A DNA stretch of 64,000 nt from contig OZ244059.1 in assembly GCA_965215385.1 (NCBI GenBank), positions 2,728,001-2,792,000 on the forward strand. The letters run 5' to 3'. Position numbers and translations under genes: made by a program. A model generated the notes under the pieces. It did no database searches. It saw only the letters and a list, made by a program, of their open reading frames with translations, and had not been told where the DNA came from. Below, one piece after another: positions 9,302 through 18,595 of this stretch; within the stretch, counting starts at the first letter, position 1; each line of letters opens with the position of its first letter. Source of the DNA: JAPORY01 sp965215385. GTDB taxonomy: Bacteria > Pseudomonadota > Alphaproteobacteria > Rhodobacterales > Rhodobacteraceae.

Positions 9302-10141
9302 CTAGTTGATTTGCGCTGCGATTTTGTCAAGTGTTCGCATTGGCAAACATCGGCACAGTGCCGCCGCTATATGGGTCACGCCCGTGACCATATAGCGAGG
9401 ACGTGGATTGCGAGCCTCGAGAGCTCTAATGACGGTATTGCTGACAGCCAATGGTGACAGTTCAAAGGGATCCTTTTTGCCAGTTCCGTCACGCAAGCGT
9501 TGTCGCAATCCCGAATTGTACTTGCGGGCATAGGGCGAATGGTCCCAATCAATCCATCGGTCCGACATACGGGCACTGTTTTGACGAAAGAGCGTGGTGA
9601 TGGGACCCGGTTCGATAACGATTACGCGAATATTGGTATCGCGCAACTCAATTCGCAAGGTGTTGCTCATGGCCTCGAGCGCGTGCTTTGTTGCTGAATA
9701 GGCACCCCGCCAAGGCAGGTAGCAGAACCCAAGAGTCGATGAACACTGGACGATACGACCGGCACCTTGATTTCGCATGACCGGAAGAGCCAGTCGGGTG
9801 AGTTCGTGCCACCCAAAAAAGTTGGTTTCGAAAATCTCACGCAGCCCGGCCGTTGGAATATCCTCCACGGCACCAAAAAGCCCGAAAGCACCGTTATTAA
9901 AGAGAGCGTCGAGTGAGCCGTTGGTGGCCGCTATGACCTCGGAGAATCCCTCTTGGACTGTGGTGGTCTCGGAATAATCAATCAACGGGCTCTCAAAACC
10001 CAAGGCTGCTAATCGCTCACAGTCCTCTGGATTTCGGCAAGCCGCAAAAACGCGCCAGCCCCGCTGCTTTAGTGCTTGCGCACAATCGGCACCAATGCCC
10101 GAAGAGCAGCCCGTTATCAGGATTGATTTGGTCATTTTCAA
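9302..10141 (-). CDS. Short-chain dehydrogenase/reductase
   Basis: This 279-residue SDR has the classical Rossmann cofactor motif TGCSSGIG at residues 10-17, NNGAFG (82-87) as the NAG-type motif, and the catalytic Ser135, Tyr148 and Lys152 (YSATK). It uses NAD(H) or NADP(H) to oxidise or reduce an unknown substrate. The C-terminal part (RKYNSGLRQRLRDG, RPRYMVTG) resembles the SDR group that includes retinol- and steroid-like dehydrogenases, but substrate cannot be assigned. It ends 30 bp before the HIG1 gene, so it may be the first gene of this minus-strand cluster. Confidence 0.88.
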   Translation of the reverse strand: MKMTKSILITGCSSGIGADCAQALKQRGWRVFAACRNPEDCERLAALGFESPLIDYSETTTVQEGFSEVIAATNGSLDALFNNGAFGLFGAVEDIPTAGLREIFETNFFGWHELTRLALPVMRNQGAGRIVQCSSTLGFCYLPWRGAYSATKHALEAMSNTLRIELRDTNIRVIVIEPGPITTLFRQNSARMSDRWIDWDHSPYARKYNSGLRQRLRDGTGKKDPFELSPLAVSNTVIRALEARNPRPRYMVTGVTHIAAALCRCLPMRTLDKIAAQIN

Positions 10142-10496
10142 CGTTACCGGTACGGCCGTTTGGCCCCTGCGAAATATTTCGCTTGATGTTTCGTTCGCAC
10201 GATTAGACTAAAAACGCTATCCTTTCAAAGACTCAAACTGTCAGCAGGGCCTGATAGTGTCGCGTTGCGGTATTTGGCGGTTGGTTGGATTGCGATCATA
10301 TTGTTTGCCTACGCGTCCGTCGTCACTTGACGATTGATCAAAAACGCAGTGTATATTGCGACCGAGGAGCAGTGAAGAAGTGCCATTAATCTGCCCCTCA
10401 AATTGTCCTGTTGCACACCGTGAGATCGCACAAAACCGTCACAGTAAGTTGCGGCCGATTTCGCCGAGAGTCTCGTAAGTAATTTTGATCAAGATA
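10142..10496. other. Divergent intergenic region upstream of parC
   Basis: This 355-bp region separates the minus-strand SDR gene from parC and should hold promoters for both. I see no coding sequence and no clear consensus promoter. Confidence 0.4.
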
Positions 10497-12830
10497 ATGA
10501 ATGTGCATGACGATGCGAGCAGTCGAGTGGTCACCGAGCCACTGCGTCGAGCTATTGGCGAGCGATATCTAACTTACGCCCTGTCAACCATTATGCACCG
10601 CGCCTTGCCGGACGCTCGCGACGGACTAAAGCCGGTGCATCGACGCATTCTGTTTGCGATGCGTGAACTGCGACTAATGGCCGACAGTGGGTTTCGAAAA
10701 TCGGCAAAGATCGCAGGTGACGTCATGGGGAATTATCATCCCCATGGTGACGCCGCCATCTACGATTCCATGGTACGATTAGCCCAAGATTTTAACATTC
10801 GGTATCCACTCGTTGACGGACAGGGTAACTTTGGCAACATTGACGGTGATAACGCGGCCGCAGCACGATACACTGAAGCGCGGATGACCGTGTTTGCCGA
10901 GGCACTCTTGGAATGCCTCAATGAAGACGCTGTCGATTTTCGCGATAATTATGATGGCTCACGAACCGAGCCCGTCGTCTTACCAGCGCGGTTCCCTAAC
11001 CTGCTTGCGAACGGTGCCGCCGGCATTGCCGTTGGGATGGCAACTAACATTCCGCCGCATAACATCGACGAATTATGTCAGGCGTGCCTGCACCTCATTA
11101 AAACCCCAGATGCTCGTGACGATACGTTGTTGAAGTACGTGCGCGGCCCCGATTTTCCCACTGGCGGCGTGCTGGTCGAGGATCATGCCACGATTGCCGC
11201 CGCCTATCGAACCGGTCGGGGGTCGTTACGGTTACGGTGTCAATGGCAACAGGAATTTTTGGAGCGCGGGCAATGGCAGATCGTCGTTACCGAAATCCCC
11301 TATCAGGTACAAAAATCGAAACTTGTTGAAAAAATCGCAAGCATCATTCAGGCGAAAAAAATACCACTCTTAAACGATGTGCGCGATGAGAGTGCTGATG
11401 ACTTGCGCCTAGTCTTTGAACCGCGGTCGAAAAACATTGACCCAGAAGTGCTGATGGGGATGTTGTGGCGGCAAACGGACTTGGAAATCCGGTTTGCGCT
11501 GAACATGAATGCCCTCATTGATGGGGTGACGCCAAAAGTATGCTCTCTCAAAGAGATCTTACGAACCTTTCTGGATTTCAGACGTGAGATATTGCTTCGG
11601 CGGTCGCGCTATCGACTCGCGCAAATTGATAAGCGGCTTGAACTTCTAGAGGGGCTGATACTCGCATTCTTGAACTTAGATCGCGTGATTGAGATCATTC
11701 GCTACGATGATGATCCCAAAGCGGCACTGATGCGCGAGGATTGGGGAGGCACACCTTCCGGAGACTTGCCACGCGCAACTTCTGCGGCTGATTATGTCTC
11801 ACCGCCTCCCGGTGAAGGCACCTTATCGGAGACGCAAACCGACGGAATCCTCAATCTGCGGCTGCGCAGTTTGCGCCAGTTAGAAGAAATGGTGTTGCGG
11901 CGTGAGCAGGCCGAATTGATGCAAGAACGAGAGACGATTGAAGACCTCCTAGAGAACGTTGACTTGCAATGGCTTGAGATTGCAAAGCAAATCAAGTGCG
12001 TGCGCGACCAATTTGGTGCCAACTATCGGACTGGTGCCAGACGAACAGAAATTGCGGCGGCACCCGAAATCATTGAGATTGTTCCAGCGGCGATGATCGA
12101 ACGCGAACCGCTCACCGTGATCTGTAGCCAGATGGGATGGGTCCGCTCCTTGTCCGGCCATATCGATTTAGCGCGAGAGTTTAAGTTCAAGGACGGGGAT
12201 GGAGCCCGGTTTATTTTTCACGCTGAAACGACCGATAGGATTTTGTTGTTTGGTAGTAACGGGCGTTTCTACACGCTGAACGCGGGTAATCTGCCGAAAG
12301 GGCGTGGCATGGGTGAGCCGGTGCGACTGATGATTGATTTGCCCAACGAAGCTGACATCGTTGATTTTTTCGTATTGCCGCCAGACGAGCAACTCGCGGT
12401 CGCGTCTGCTATGGGTAATGGCTTCATCGTTGACGCGAATACTGTAGTCACGCGGTCGCGGTCGGGTAAACAAGTCTTGAATCTGCCGGTGGCGGATGCG
12501 GCGGTAGCCGTGACGCAAGTTCAAGGTGATCATATTGCGGTGGTTTCTGATCACGGCAAACTAATTGTGCTGCCGCTGTCAGAGATCCCGCGACAGAATC
12601 GCGGTAAGGGCGTGCGGCTGCAGAAATTGACGACGGGCAGGCAGCAAGTAGCGACGGCTGATGCCCGATTATCGGACATCAAAACGTTTTTCTTTAAGGA
12701 CGGAATTCGATGGGCGATGAGTGGGGGGCGGTATCGTCACGAGTCAGACATGTCGGGTTGGTTGGCGAGGCGCGCCAGCGTCGGCAAAGCCGTACCCCGG
12801 GGCTTTCCAAAATCCAATAAATTCGAATGA
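10497..12830 (+). CDS. parC: DNA topoisomerase IV subunit A
   Basis: ParC cuts and rejoins DNA to decatenate daughter chromosomes, with ParE supplying ATP hydrolysis. From the ATG at 10497 (MNVHDDASSR) the protein has 777 residues; a TTG four codons upstream is possible, and no strong ribosome binding site decides. The active-site tyrosine is Tyr125 (AAARYTEARM), preceded by GLKPVHRRILFAM. In the quinolone-determining stretch HPHGDAAIYD, the residue matching E. coli Ser80 is Ala86 and that matching Glu84 is Asp90. The C-terminal beta-pinwheel domain is present. An extra segment rich in Pro, Ser and Thr lies at nt 11745-11838, inside the coiled-coil region just before ILNLRLRSLRQLEEM. It converges with the P450 gene. 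Confidence 0.96.
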   Translation: MNVHDDASSRVVTEPLRRAIGERYLTYALSTIMHRALPDARDGLKPVHRRILFAMRELRLMADSGFRKSAKIAGDVMGNYHPHGDAAIYDSMVRLAQDFNIRYPLVDGQGNFGNIDGDNAAAARYTEARMTVFAEALLECLNEDAVDFRDNYDGSRTEPVVLPARFPNLLANGAAGIAVGMATNIPPHNIDELCQACLHLIKTPDARDDTLLKYVRGPDFPTGGVLVEDHATIAAAYRTGRGSLRLRCQWQQEFLERGQWQIVVTEIPYQVQKSKLVEKIASIIQAKKIPLLNDVRDESADDLRLVFEPRSKNIDPEVLMGMLWRQTDLEIRFALNMNALIDGVTPKVCSLKEILRTFLDFRREILLRRSRYRLAQIDKRLELLEGLILAFLNLDRVIEIIRYDDDPKAALMREDWGGTPSGDLPRATSAADYVSPPPGEGTLSETQTDGILNLRLRSLRQLEEMVLRREQAELMQERETIEDLLENVDLQWLEIAKQIKCVRDQFGANYRTGARRTEIAAAPEIIEIVPAAMIEREPLTVICSQMGWVRSLSGHIDLAREFKFKDGDGARFIFHAETTDRILLFGSNGRFYTLNAGNLPKGRGMGEPVRLMIDLPNEADIVDFFVLPPDEQLAVASAMGNGFIVDANTVVTRSRSGKQVLNLPVADAAVAVTQVQGDHIAVVSDHGKLIVLPLSEIPRQNRGKGVRLQKLTTGRQQVATADARLSDIKTFFFKDGIRWAMSGGRYRHESDMSGWLARRASVGKAVPRGFPKSNKFE
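11744..11838 (+). repeat. Possible palindromic-element insertion inside parC
   Basis: About 30 extra residues (TPSGDLPRATSAADYV, SPPPGEG) replace the short loop that normally joins the preceding helix to the ILNLRLRSLR helix. The DNA is bounded by GGGAGGC (11744-11750) and GCCTCCC (11804-11810) and contains the SPPPGEG-type reading often produced by translated palindromic repeats. The reading frame stays open, so this could be an in-frame mobile palindrome. Confidence 0.4.
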
Positions 12831-12919
12831 TGTCGAATACCGGCAGACCGATCACGAGGCCGTGTCGTGCCCCGCCAAAAAACTGTCCGCCCAGCCATAC
12901 GAAGCGATAATGATCCAGA

Positions 12920-14305
12920 TTATGCGTCGGGTTCAGCCATTAGCCACACACCGCCGCTCGGGCGCAGTGTTAGGATCATAATCGGTTCGGGGTTGCGACC
13001 GGCAATCAGCGAGAATCGAAATCGTGCCAATAGCGTCGCAAGAATTATAACGGCCTCTTGCAGCGCGAAGCTGGCCCCGATGCAAATCCGAGGGCCGTCG
13101 CCAAATGGGAGATACGCATATCGTTGGATCAATTTCCGGTCCGCAAAACGATCAGGTTGGAAGGCGTTTGGATCTTCCCATAGCAAGTGGTTTCGATGCA
13201 AGGCGTAGATGGGTAAAATGATCAGGTCACCTCGAGTTACCATACGGCCACAAAGGACATCATCAGACAGAGCGGTTCGTGATATCATGCCTGCCGGTGG
13301 ATAGAGTCGCAAGGCTTCGTCAATGATCTGACGAATAAACGGCAGTTTTCCGACCGCCGCCGCGCTGGCGGTACGGTCGGCACCCAAAACGCGCTGCGCC
13401 TCTTGCCGAGCGCGATCTTGCACCGCTGGATCAAAGGCGCAGAGATACAAAGCCCAACTCAAAGATAAGGCCGTGGTTTCGTGCCCGGCGACGATAAAGG
13501 TCAACAAGTTCTCGCGCAATTCGGCGGTGTTCATTTTACGGGAAGTTTTTGGGTCTTCGCCGACCAGTAGTAAATCGAGAAGGTCCGGCACGCCGGCTGA
13601 CTTTTGCTGCCGTCGCTCATTGATCACCCGATCGGCAAGCAATTTTGTCTCCTTGAGCGACAGTTCCGAAACCAGACGGGCGGGTCGAGGAAACCAATTG
13701 GGAAAGGCGAGGATATCGAAAACGGAGACTTTCGCCGCCTGCGCGATGTAGGCTTCGATTGCGGCGTGAACGCGATCACGTTGAAACGAGCCATCACCGG
13801 AAAAAGTAACATCAGCGATGACATCAAAAGTTGTGGTGATCATCTCTTCGTGTAGATTTATGGCACATTTTCCCGCCTTCTCGGCAATTCGATTGGCACA
13901 GCGGCCAGCAGCATTCGACATGACGGGAGCAAGATTCTGCACATTCCGAGATGAAAACACTGGTGCCGCGGTACGCCGCTGCCAGCGCCATTGATCGCCC
14001 TCGGCAATAAATAGTGACTCACCAATTGCTGGCTCTAGGAGATTCTTTGTTACTTCGGATTTTGGGTAGTTGGATAAGTTTTCCAACAATATTTTTCGCA
14101 GAGCGTCAGGATCCATGACCATATGCCATCGGCGCACCATTTTCCCTGAAACGATGGGTTGGCGGGTTGCGATTTCGGGAATAATCGACAAGACATTGTG
14201 TCGCACCGCCTTTAGCGTTCGCCAAATGCCCCATGGTTGCGAAACGAGAGGTACTGCGACGGGGTACGGGTTTGACTTGCTTGAGTTGATGTCCGAAGAT
14301 GTCAT
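12920..14305 (-). CDS. Cytochrome P450
   Basis: The 461-residue haem monooxygenase is soluble: no N-terminal membrane anchor is seen. The I-helix oxygen-activation motif is AGHETT, the K-helix ExxR motif is in DEALRLYPPAG, and the haem-binding loop is FGDGPRICIG with the thiolate ligand at about Cys408. All are intact. The ETALRLYPP-like spacing and AGHETTALSLSWALYL suggest the bacterial CYP group related to eukaryotic CYP4/CYP3 (fatty-acid or terpenoid type), but the substrate is unknown. The gene converges with parC. A small secreted-protein frame ends 14 bp upstream on the same strand and may be cotranscribed. No ferredoxin partner lies nearby. Confidence 0.93.
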   Translation of the reverse strand: MTSSDINSSKSNPYPVAVPLVSQPWGIWRTLKAVRHNVLSIIPEIATRQPIVSGKMVRRWHMVMDPDALRKILLENLSNYPKSEVTKNLLEPAIGESLFIAEGDQWRWQRRTAAPVFSSRNVQNLAPVMSNAAGRCANRIAEKAGKCAINLHEEMITTTFDVIADVTFSGDGSFQRDRVHAAIEAYIAQAAKVSVFDILAFPNWFPRPARLVSELSLKETKLLADRVINERRQQKSAGVPDLLDLLLVGEDPKTSRKMNTAELRENLLTFIVAGHETTALSLSWALYLCAFDPAVQDRARQEAQRVLGADRTASAAAVGKLPFIRQIIDEALRLYPPAGMISRTALSDDVLCGRMVTRGDLIILPIYALHRNHLLWEDPNAFQPDRFADRKLIQRYAYLPFGDGPRICIGASFALQEAVIILATLLARFRFSLIAGRNPEPIMILTLRPSGGVWLMAEPDA

Positions 14306-14319
14306 AGTGTCTATTCAGA

Positions 14320-14607
14320 TTAGCGTAGCGTTGGCGTTAAGGAAGCGGCGGCGGGCTTTGCAAACAACCAACCCAGTCGGTTGCAGGCGGATAACCGTAG
14401 TGCAACATCATCATTGATGCGGGCTGCATCAGACCAATTTTGCGTTGGTGAGCCAAAAGCAGCTGCAGAAAAAGCCATATGCATTTTGCAGCAGACGGTC
14501 GACTTGCAGTTACCTTGATCATATCGGAACTCCGCCATCCCGCACGATCCGGCGGCAGATGTTTCTGCGGACAGTGTCGTTGGTAGAAGCGACAACAACA
14601 ACACCAA
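14320..14607 (-). CDS. Possible small secreted cysteine-containing protein
   Basis: A frame of 95 residues begins at TTG 14607, with no good ribosome binding site. The first 14 residues (MVLLLSLLPTTLSA) look like a short signal peptide, followed by a Cys-containing region (SCGMAEFRYDQGNCKSTVCC) and a natural-looking C-terminus (WSDAARINDDVALRLSACNRLGW). It ends 14 bp before the P450 start on the same strand, which favours a real two-gene unit. A competing frame (14337-14747) has an unnatural composition. I do not recognise the family. Confidence 0.4.
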   Translation of the reverse strand: MVLLLSLLPTTLSAETSAAGSCGMAEFRYDQGNCKSTVCCKMHMAFSAAAFGSPTQNWSDAARINDDVALRLSACNRLGWLFAKPAAASLTPTLR

Positions 14608-15159
14608 TAGCTAGGCATAATCGCTTTGAAGACAAGCCTGTCGGTTTTCTTTTCGGTAACGAACCTCGGCAGCAAAAAGGTGGCCAAGGTTGCTTCATTT
14701 ACAAACATATTGCATATTGATTGAGCTTGTGGTTCAGATTGCCTCAAAGTGACCGCTTGATGTCGTGACCTTGGCGTTATTGATGCCTGAACTCAAACAG
14801 ATTGCCGCACTCTTCGCAAATTATTTTTCATTCATTATCAAGGTTGTACTTGGCTGGATAATGGGTGGTTTGCCAATTGCTTATGGCCAAAAATCGCGTT
14901 GCAGATTTTCTTGTGCCCCGGCGATAATTTGCGTAGCCGCGGGCGTCATGACTCAAGCTGCTCACCTCATCGTTGAGTGGCAACGTCGAACCATCAAAAT
15001 ATAAATTGTACTTTGCGCACCATTGCAATTCACTGATATGAATAGCGATGGAATTACGCGTACCAAGCTTTATTGCCGAATAGCGGTTTTTCCTGGCTTG
15101 TGAGATCGTCGCGTCAAAGGTCAAAATCGTCTCAAGTCGAATCGTCAAGCGGGAAAATC
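14608..15159. other. Intergenic stretch without a recognisable gene
   Basis: About 550 bp between two divergently transcribed units. No convincing frame, repeat or RNA gene was found. Confidence 0.4.
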
Positions 15160-15861
15160 ATGCGTAAACTACGACGCCGACTAGCAGATCATCCTCGCTT
15201 TAATCGCAGTATTGAGAATAGTCTGGCAGCCTACATCAAGTTTGCATTCCGTGCTTCCGATTTTGACCGTCTTGGATTTGAAGCGATGGATGCCTGTGTC
15301 GCCGGCGGCGAACCGGTGATTATGGTGCTTTGGCATCAGCGACTTGCTATGGCTGGTTATGCGTTTCCGACGCGTCTAGGAAGGGTCTCCTCGCTGACGA
15401 CCGCCGCCCGAGCGGGACGCCTTGCTGGGCAGGTCTTAAATCAGTTTGGTTTTGATACTGTGGCCATCCCGTCGCGTCGACCGCAACATAGACTTTCGCG
15501 TGAAGTGATGCGGCGGGTTGATAACGGGTCATCAATTGGCATCGCAGCGGACGGGCCCAGTGGCCCAAAACGCATCGCGAATGATGTAACCTTAGTATGG
15601 GCGCGGGCTCTTAAATTGCGTGTATTTGCGGTTTCATTCTCGGCCAATTACGTTCTAAAGTTACCGACTTGGGATCGCTTAATGCTGCCAGTGCCGTGGT
15701 CGCGAGGAGTGATTCAGTGCCGAGAGTGGAAAGAAAGAGTGCCGCGAAATCCAAGTGTCCGAGAACTAGAAAGGCTTCGAACGAGTCTCAACGCAACCCT
15801 AAACACGGTTACTGACGACTCGGATCGAATCGCGCGTCGCAAAATTGACCTGCGCGAATGA
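15160..15861 (+). CDS. DUF374-type lysophospholipid acyltransferase-family protein
   Basis: From the ATG at 15160 (MRKLRRRLADHPRF) the protein has 233 residues, the size of the family; an upstream extension to 15073 has no family resemblance. DUF374 proteins belong to the LPLAT acyltransferase superfamily. The visible signatures are VLWHQRLAMAGY, containing the active-site His region, and AADGPSGPKR, the equivalent of PDGPRGP. In Gram-negative bacteria, relatives lie near lipid A or phospholipid genes and are expected at the inner membrane; the exact substrate is not known. Here it stands alone between P450 and transposon debris. Confidence 0.82.
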   Translation: MRKLRRRLADHPRFNRSIENSLAAYIKFAFRASDFDRLGFEAMDACVAGGEPVIMVLWHQRLAMAGYAFPTRLGRVSSLTTAARAGRLAGQVLNQFGFDTVAIPSRRPQHRLSREVMRRVDNGSSIGIAADGPSGPKRIANDVTLVWARALKLRVFAVSFSANYVLKLPTWDRLMLPVPWSRGVIQCREWKERVPRNPSVRELERLRTSLNATLNTVTDDSDRIARRKIDLRE

Positions 15862-16429
15862 CGCTAGAGAGTTAAGCTCTTGGCGGTAAAATAAGCGGCG
15901 GCGAAGAAGAGTTTGTGTTCCTGCAAGCATCCGACCAACAGCAATAGAGCATCTGCCCTCTTTGCATATCTACGACTCGCGTCAATATTGGCAGCCCGCT
16001 TTCAACAATAAAGTGAAATCCGATCTTTGCGCTGGCACCGCGGCTGATCATGTCGACGGCTCGTCGACACGCGATTGAACACCGTTGATAATGCGGGGGG
16101 TGAAGGAGGCGGCAACCGCCTTTCCGTCTTGATCTGTCGGGCACCGATCGGCGCGCTTCGGCGACACGATACGAAGCAACGGCAGATACCCCGATGCCGA
16201 CTGGAACCGGGAATAGGGGCAGGCTTGTTCGCGGCGGCCGGCGGACCGATACCATCTAATCGACACTCCGCAAGTGCCCGCGTCCATTCTTTCCGGCCAT
16301 CAGGAACCGGGATTACCCAATTGTGCCGCGTGTTCTGACCGCAAACCCGTGACGGATTGGCAGACCGAGAGACGATTTTTTCCTAGTAGCCGATGATCAA
16401 GTCGATCATTATGCGACGAGTATGAGCGT
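15862..16429. other. Stretch with no supportable gene, next to an insertion sequence
   Basis: Frames on both strands are short and mutually inconsistent. It probably contains decayed sequence or the left flank of the IS30-type element; no terminal repeat could be fixed by eye. Confidence 0.35.
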
Positions 16430-17386
16430 TCAGGCCCTGGTCGCGGCCATCACCTCCTGCGGGGTGCGATACCCCAAGACCTGGCGTGGGCGCGTATTTA
16501 AAGCCTCCGGCACGCGCTGCACCGCCGCCGCCGTCACCGCCTGGAAATCGGTGCCCTTCGAAAAATAGCCGCGGATCAAGCCATTCGTATGTTCGTTTAA
16601 ACCACGTTCCCAAGACGCATAGGGACGGGCAAAGCAGAACGACGCGGATAAGGTTCGAGCCCTTGTTTCATGACGCGCAAATTCCTTGCCGTTGTCGGCG
16701 GTAAGGGTGTGCACCGGATACGGTGCCAGTCGGGTGCTAATGGCCTCACCAACCGCCACCGCCGTTTTGCGACGAACCTTCGGTATTAACACGAGTTTCG
16801 ACATCCGATCCACCAGCGTGACCAGCACTCCTCGGTGCCCCTTGCCAATCACGGTATCCACCTCCCAGTCTCCAACCCGCGACTTGGCCGCAACGCACTC
16901 CGGACGCTCGGAGATGTCCACCCGGTTCGGAAGGTAGCCGCGCCCGCGGTCTCGGCTCGCCGTCACATTCGGCTTCTTGCCCCGACGGCGTAACGATCGC
17001 CATAACACCCCGCCGCGCTGCCAATCCGCCCGAATATACTGATAGATCCACTCGGCACTCACCGAAACTACCTCGTCGAGACGCAAACGACCGGCTATCG
17101 GCTCCGGACTCCAGGCCAAACCCAAGAGTCCTTCAATCCGGGACCAGAGTTCCGCCGTCAGCTTCCAAGGCCGCGACGACGCCGCCCGGCGACGCTCTCG
17201 CGCCTTTTGTTCCGCTTGCTTGTGACGGTACCCCCGTGCACCGCTATTACGACGAAGTTCCCGTGAAATCGTCGCCGGGTTGCGGTTCATTTCGCTGGCG
17301 ATGGCACGCAGCGAATACCCGCTTGCCTTCAAGGCGTGAATTTAGCATCGATCGGCGTCGGTCAGGTGGTGGTAGCCGTTTGGCAT
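16430..17386 (-). pseudogene. IS30-family transposase with an early stop codon
   Basis: The gene clearly starts at ATG 17386 after a strong AGGAG (AAAAGGAGATTCCG then ATG). It reads MPNGYHHLTDADRC, then TAA at 17344-17342, then IHALKASGYSLRAIASEMNR in the same frame. IS30 proteins have Gln where the stop is, so one CAA-to-TAA change probably broke it. The rest is intact: the helix-turn-helix (ATISRELRRN) and the DDE core, with DWEVDTVIG, TADNGKEF and the C-terminal Glu in ERGLNEHTNGLIR. A 300-residue product could still start at TTG 17332, lacking the first helix segment. The element is therefore recent but probably inactive. Its terminal repeats were not located. Confidence 0.85.
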
Positions 17387-17567
17387 CGGAATCTCCTTTT
17401 AAAAACTCTTCAGAGATTCATACCAACTCCTGACCCCAATACAACACCTGTGAGCCAAGATCCTCTAAACCACAACATCGACTTGTTGCGGTTCAAAATT
17501 GAACGGACGTCATCATAGTTCAAGGGGTTAGTGGAACCCAGAATTAATTTTGGCATTTTTGTAATGC

Positions 17568-18505
17568 GTGGGGTGGACATCCCCTTGGTGCCGTGCTCCC
17601 TTGCTTCGCGAGGAATTTGGGCTCGAACGCCTAGCGGATTTGTCGAAGCTTTGTATCGAAGTGGTTCCGAAGGCGCACGAACCGCGTTTTCGGCACCTGT
17701 TGGAAGCGCATCATAATCTCGGCGTCGTGCCCAAAATTGGTGAAGCGCGCTGGTATGCGGCGAGCCTTGCGGCCGAGTGGGTTGCGCTCGCGTCCTTTTC
17801 GGCGGCGGCACTCAAATGTCGGGCGCGTGACCAGTGGATCGGCTGGGACCGGTGCTACAAATGCAGTCGCCGGCCGGGCCTTCTGAACAATACGCGGTTT
17901 TTGCTGTTGCGCCCGATCCCCAATTTGGGCTCACGGGTGCTGTCGCTGCTGGAAAAACAAGTCATCCACGATTGGCTGCAGTCTTACGGTCATGTGGTGA
18001 TGCTGTTGGAGATCTTTATTGATCAGTGCTTCTATGGCGGGGTCTATCGGGCGGCCAGTTGGCTTGCGGTTGGCGAGACTTCGGGGTTCGGTTGGATTCG
18101 GGGTGGCTATCAGGGTGGGCAAACGCGCAAGCGGGTGTTCTTGCGACCGTTAGGGCGGTAAGTCCCACAGCAACTCGACCTGCGGTTTATCAAAGGCCCG
18201 CCGAAACAGCGGCTCACGGCCGCGCAAATGAAAAGTCTTTACCCCTATTTCACCGCCGTTGCCCGTCGCGGCCGCGGCAGGTGCCATCAGTTAGCCACCA
18301 TACTGGCGTTAGCAGCGGCGGCGGAGCTTTGTGGCGCTTAGGCTTTAAGGACATCCATCAGTGGGTCGCCACACTATCGGCGCAAAAGTTGCGCTACTTC
18401 CCGTGTCGTGTCGCCAACAACGCCGTCATCGCCCCCCGTCACGATCGTATCCGGGTCGTATGGTATCAAATTGATCCCGCCGTGCGTGTGACGATCCTGA
18501 CATAG
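17568..18505 (+). pseudogene. Decayed DUF4338 (DruA-like) / ISAs1-type transposase fusion
   Basis: One 197-residue frame (17568-18161) reads as a nearly whole DUF4338 domain: RFRHLLEAHHNLGVV, GEARWYAASLAAEWVALASFSAAALKCRARDQWIGW, NNTRFLLLRP and CFYGGVYRAASWLAVGETSG (in pieces). After it, in broken frames, come LRFIKGPPKQRLTAAQMKSLYP and HQLATILALAAAAELCGA, then GFKDIHQWVATLSAQKLRYF, which are the start of an ISAs1-type transposase (DDE_Tnp_1-associated region). The DDE core is missing, and stop codons and frameshifts interrupt the fusion, so it is dead. It differs from the element at 690-2439, where the same domain is attached to a Tn5-like transposase. Confidence 0.75.
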
Positions 18506-18595
18506 TGGAAAATGGATCACAACTGGAACGAGTAGGTGGAACCGATGCCCCGACGCGCTAATTTAATCAACAAAGTGGTCAAATCACGGTAGCAA

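Noticed and set aside
690..18505. DUF4338 domains considered as a Druantia defence system
   Set aside because: Both are fused or adjacent to DDE transposase pieces, both are broken, and no large DruE-type helicase is present.
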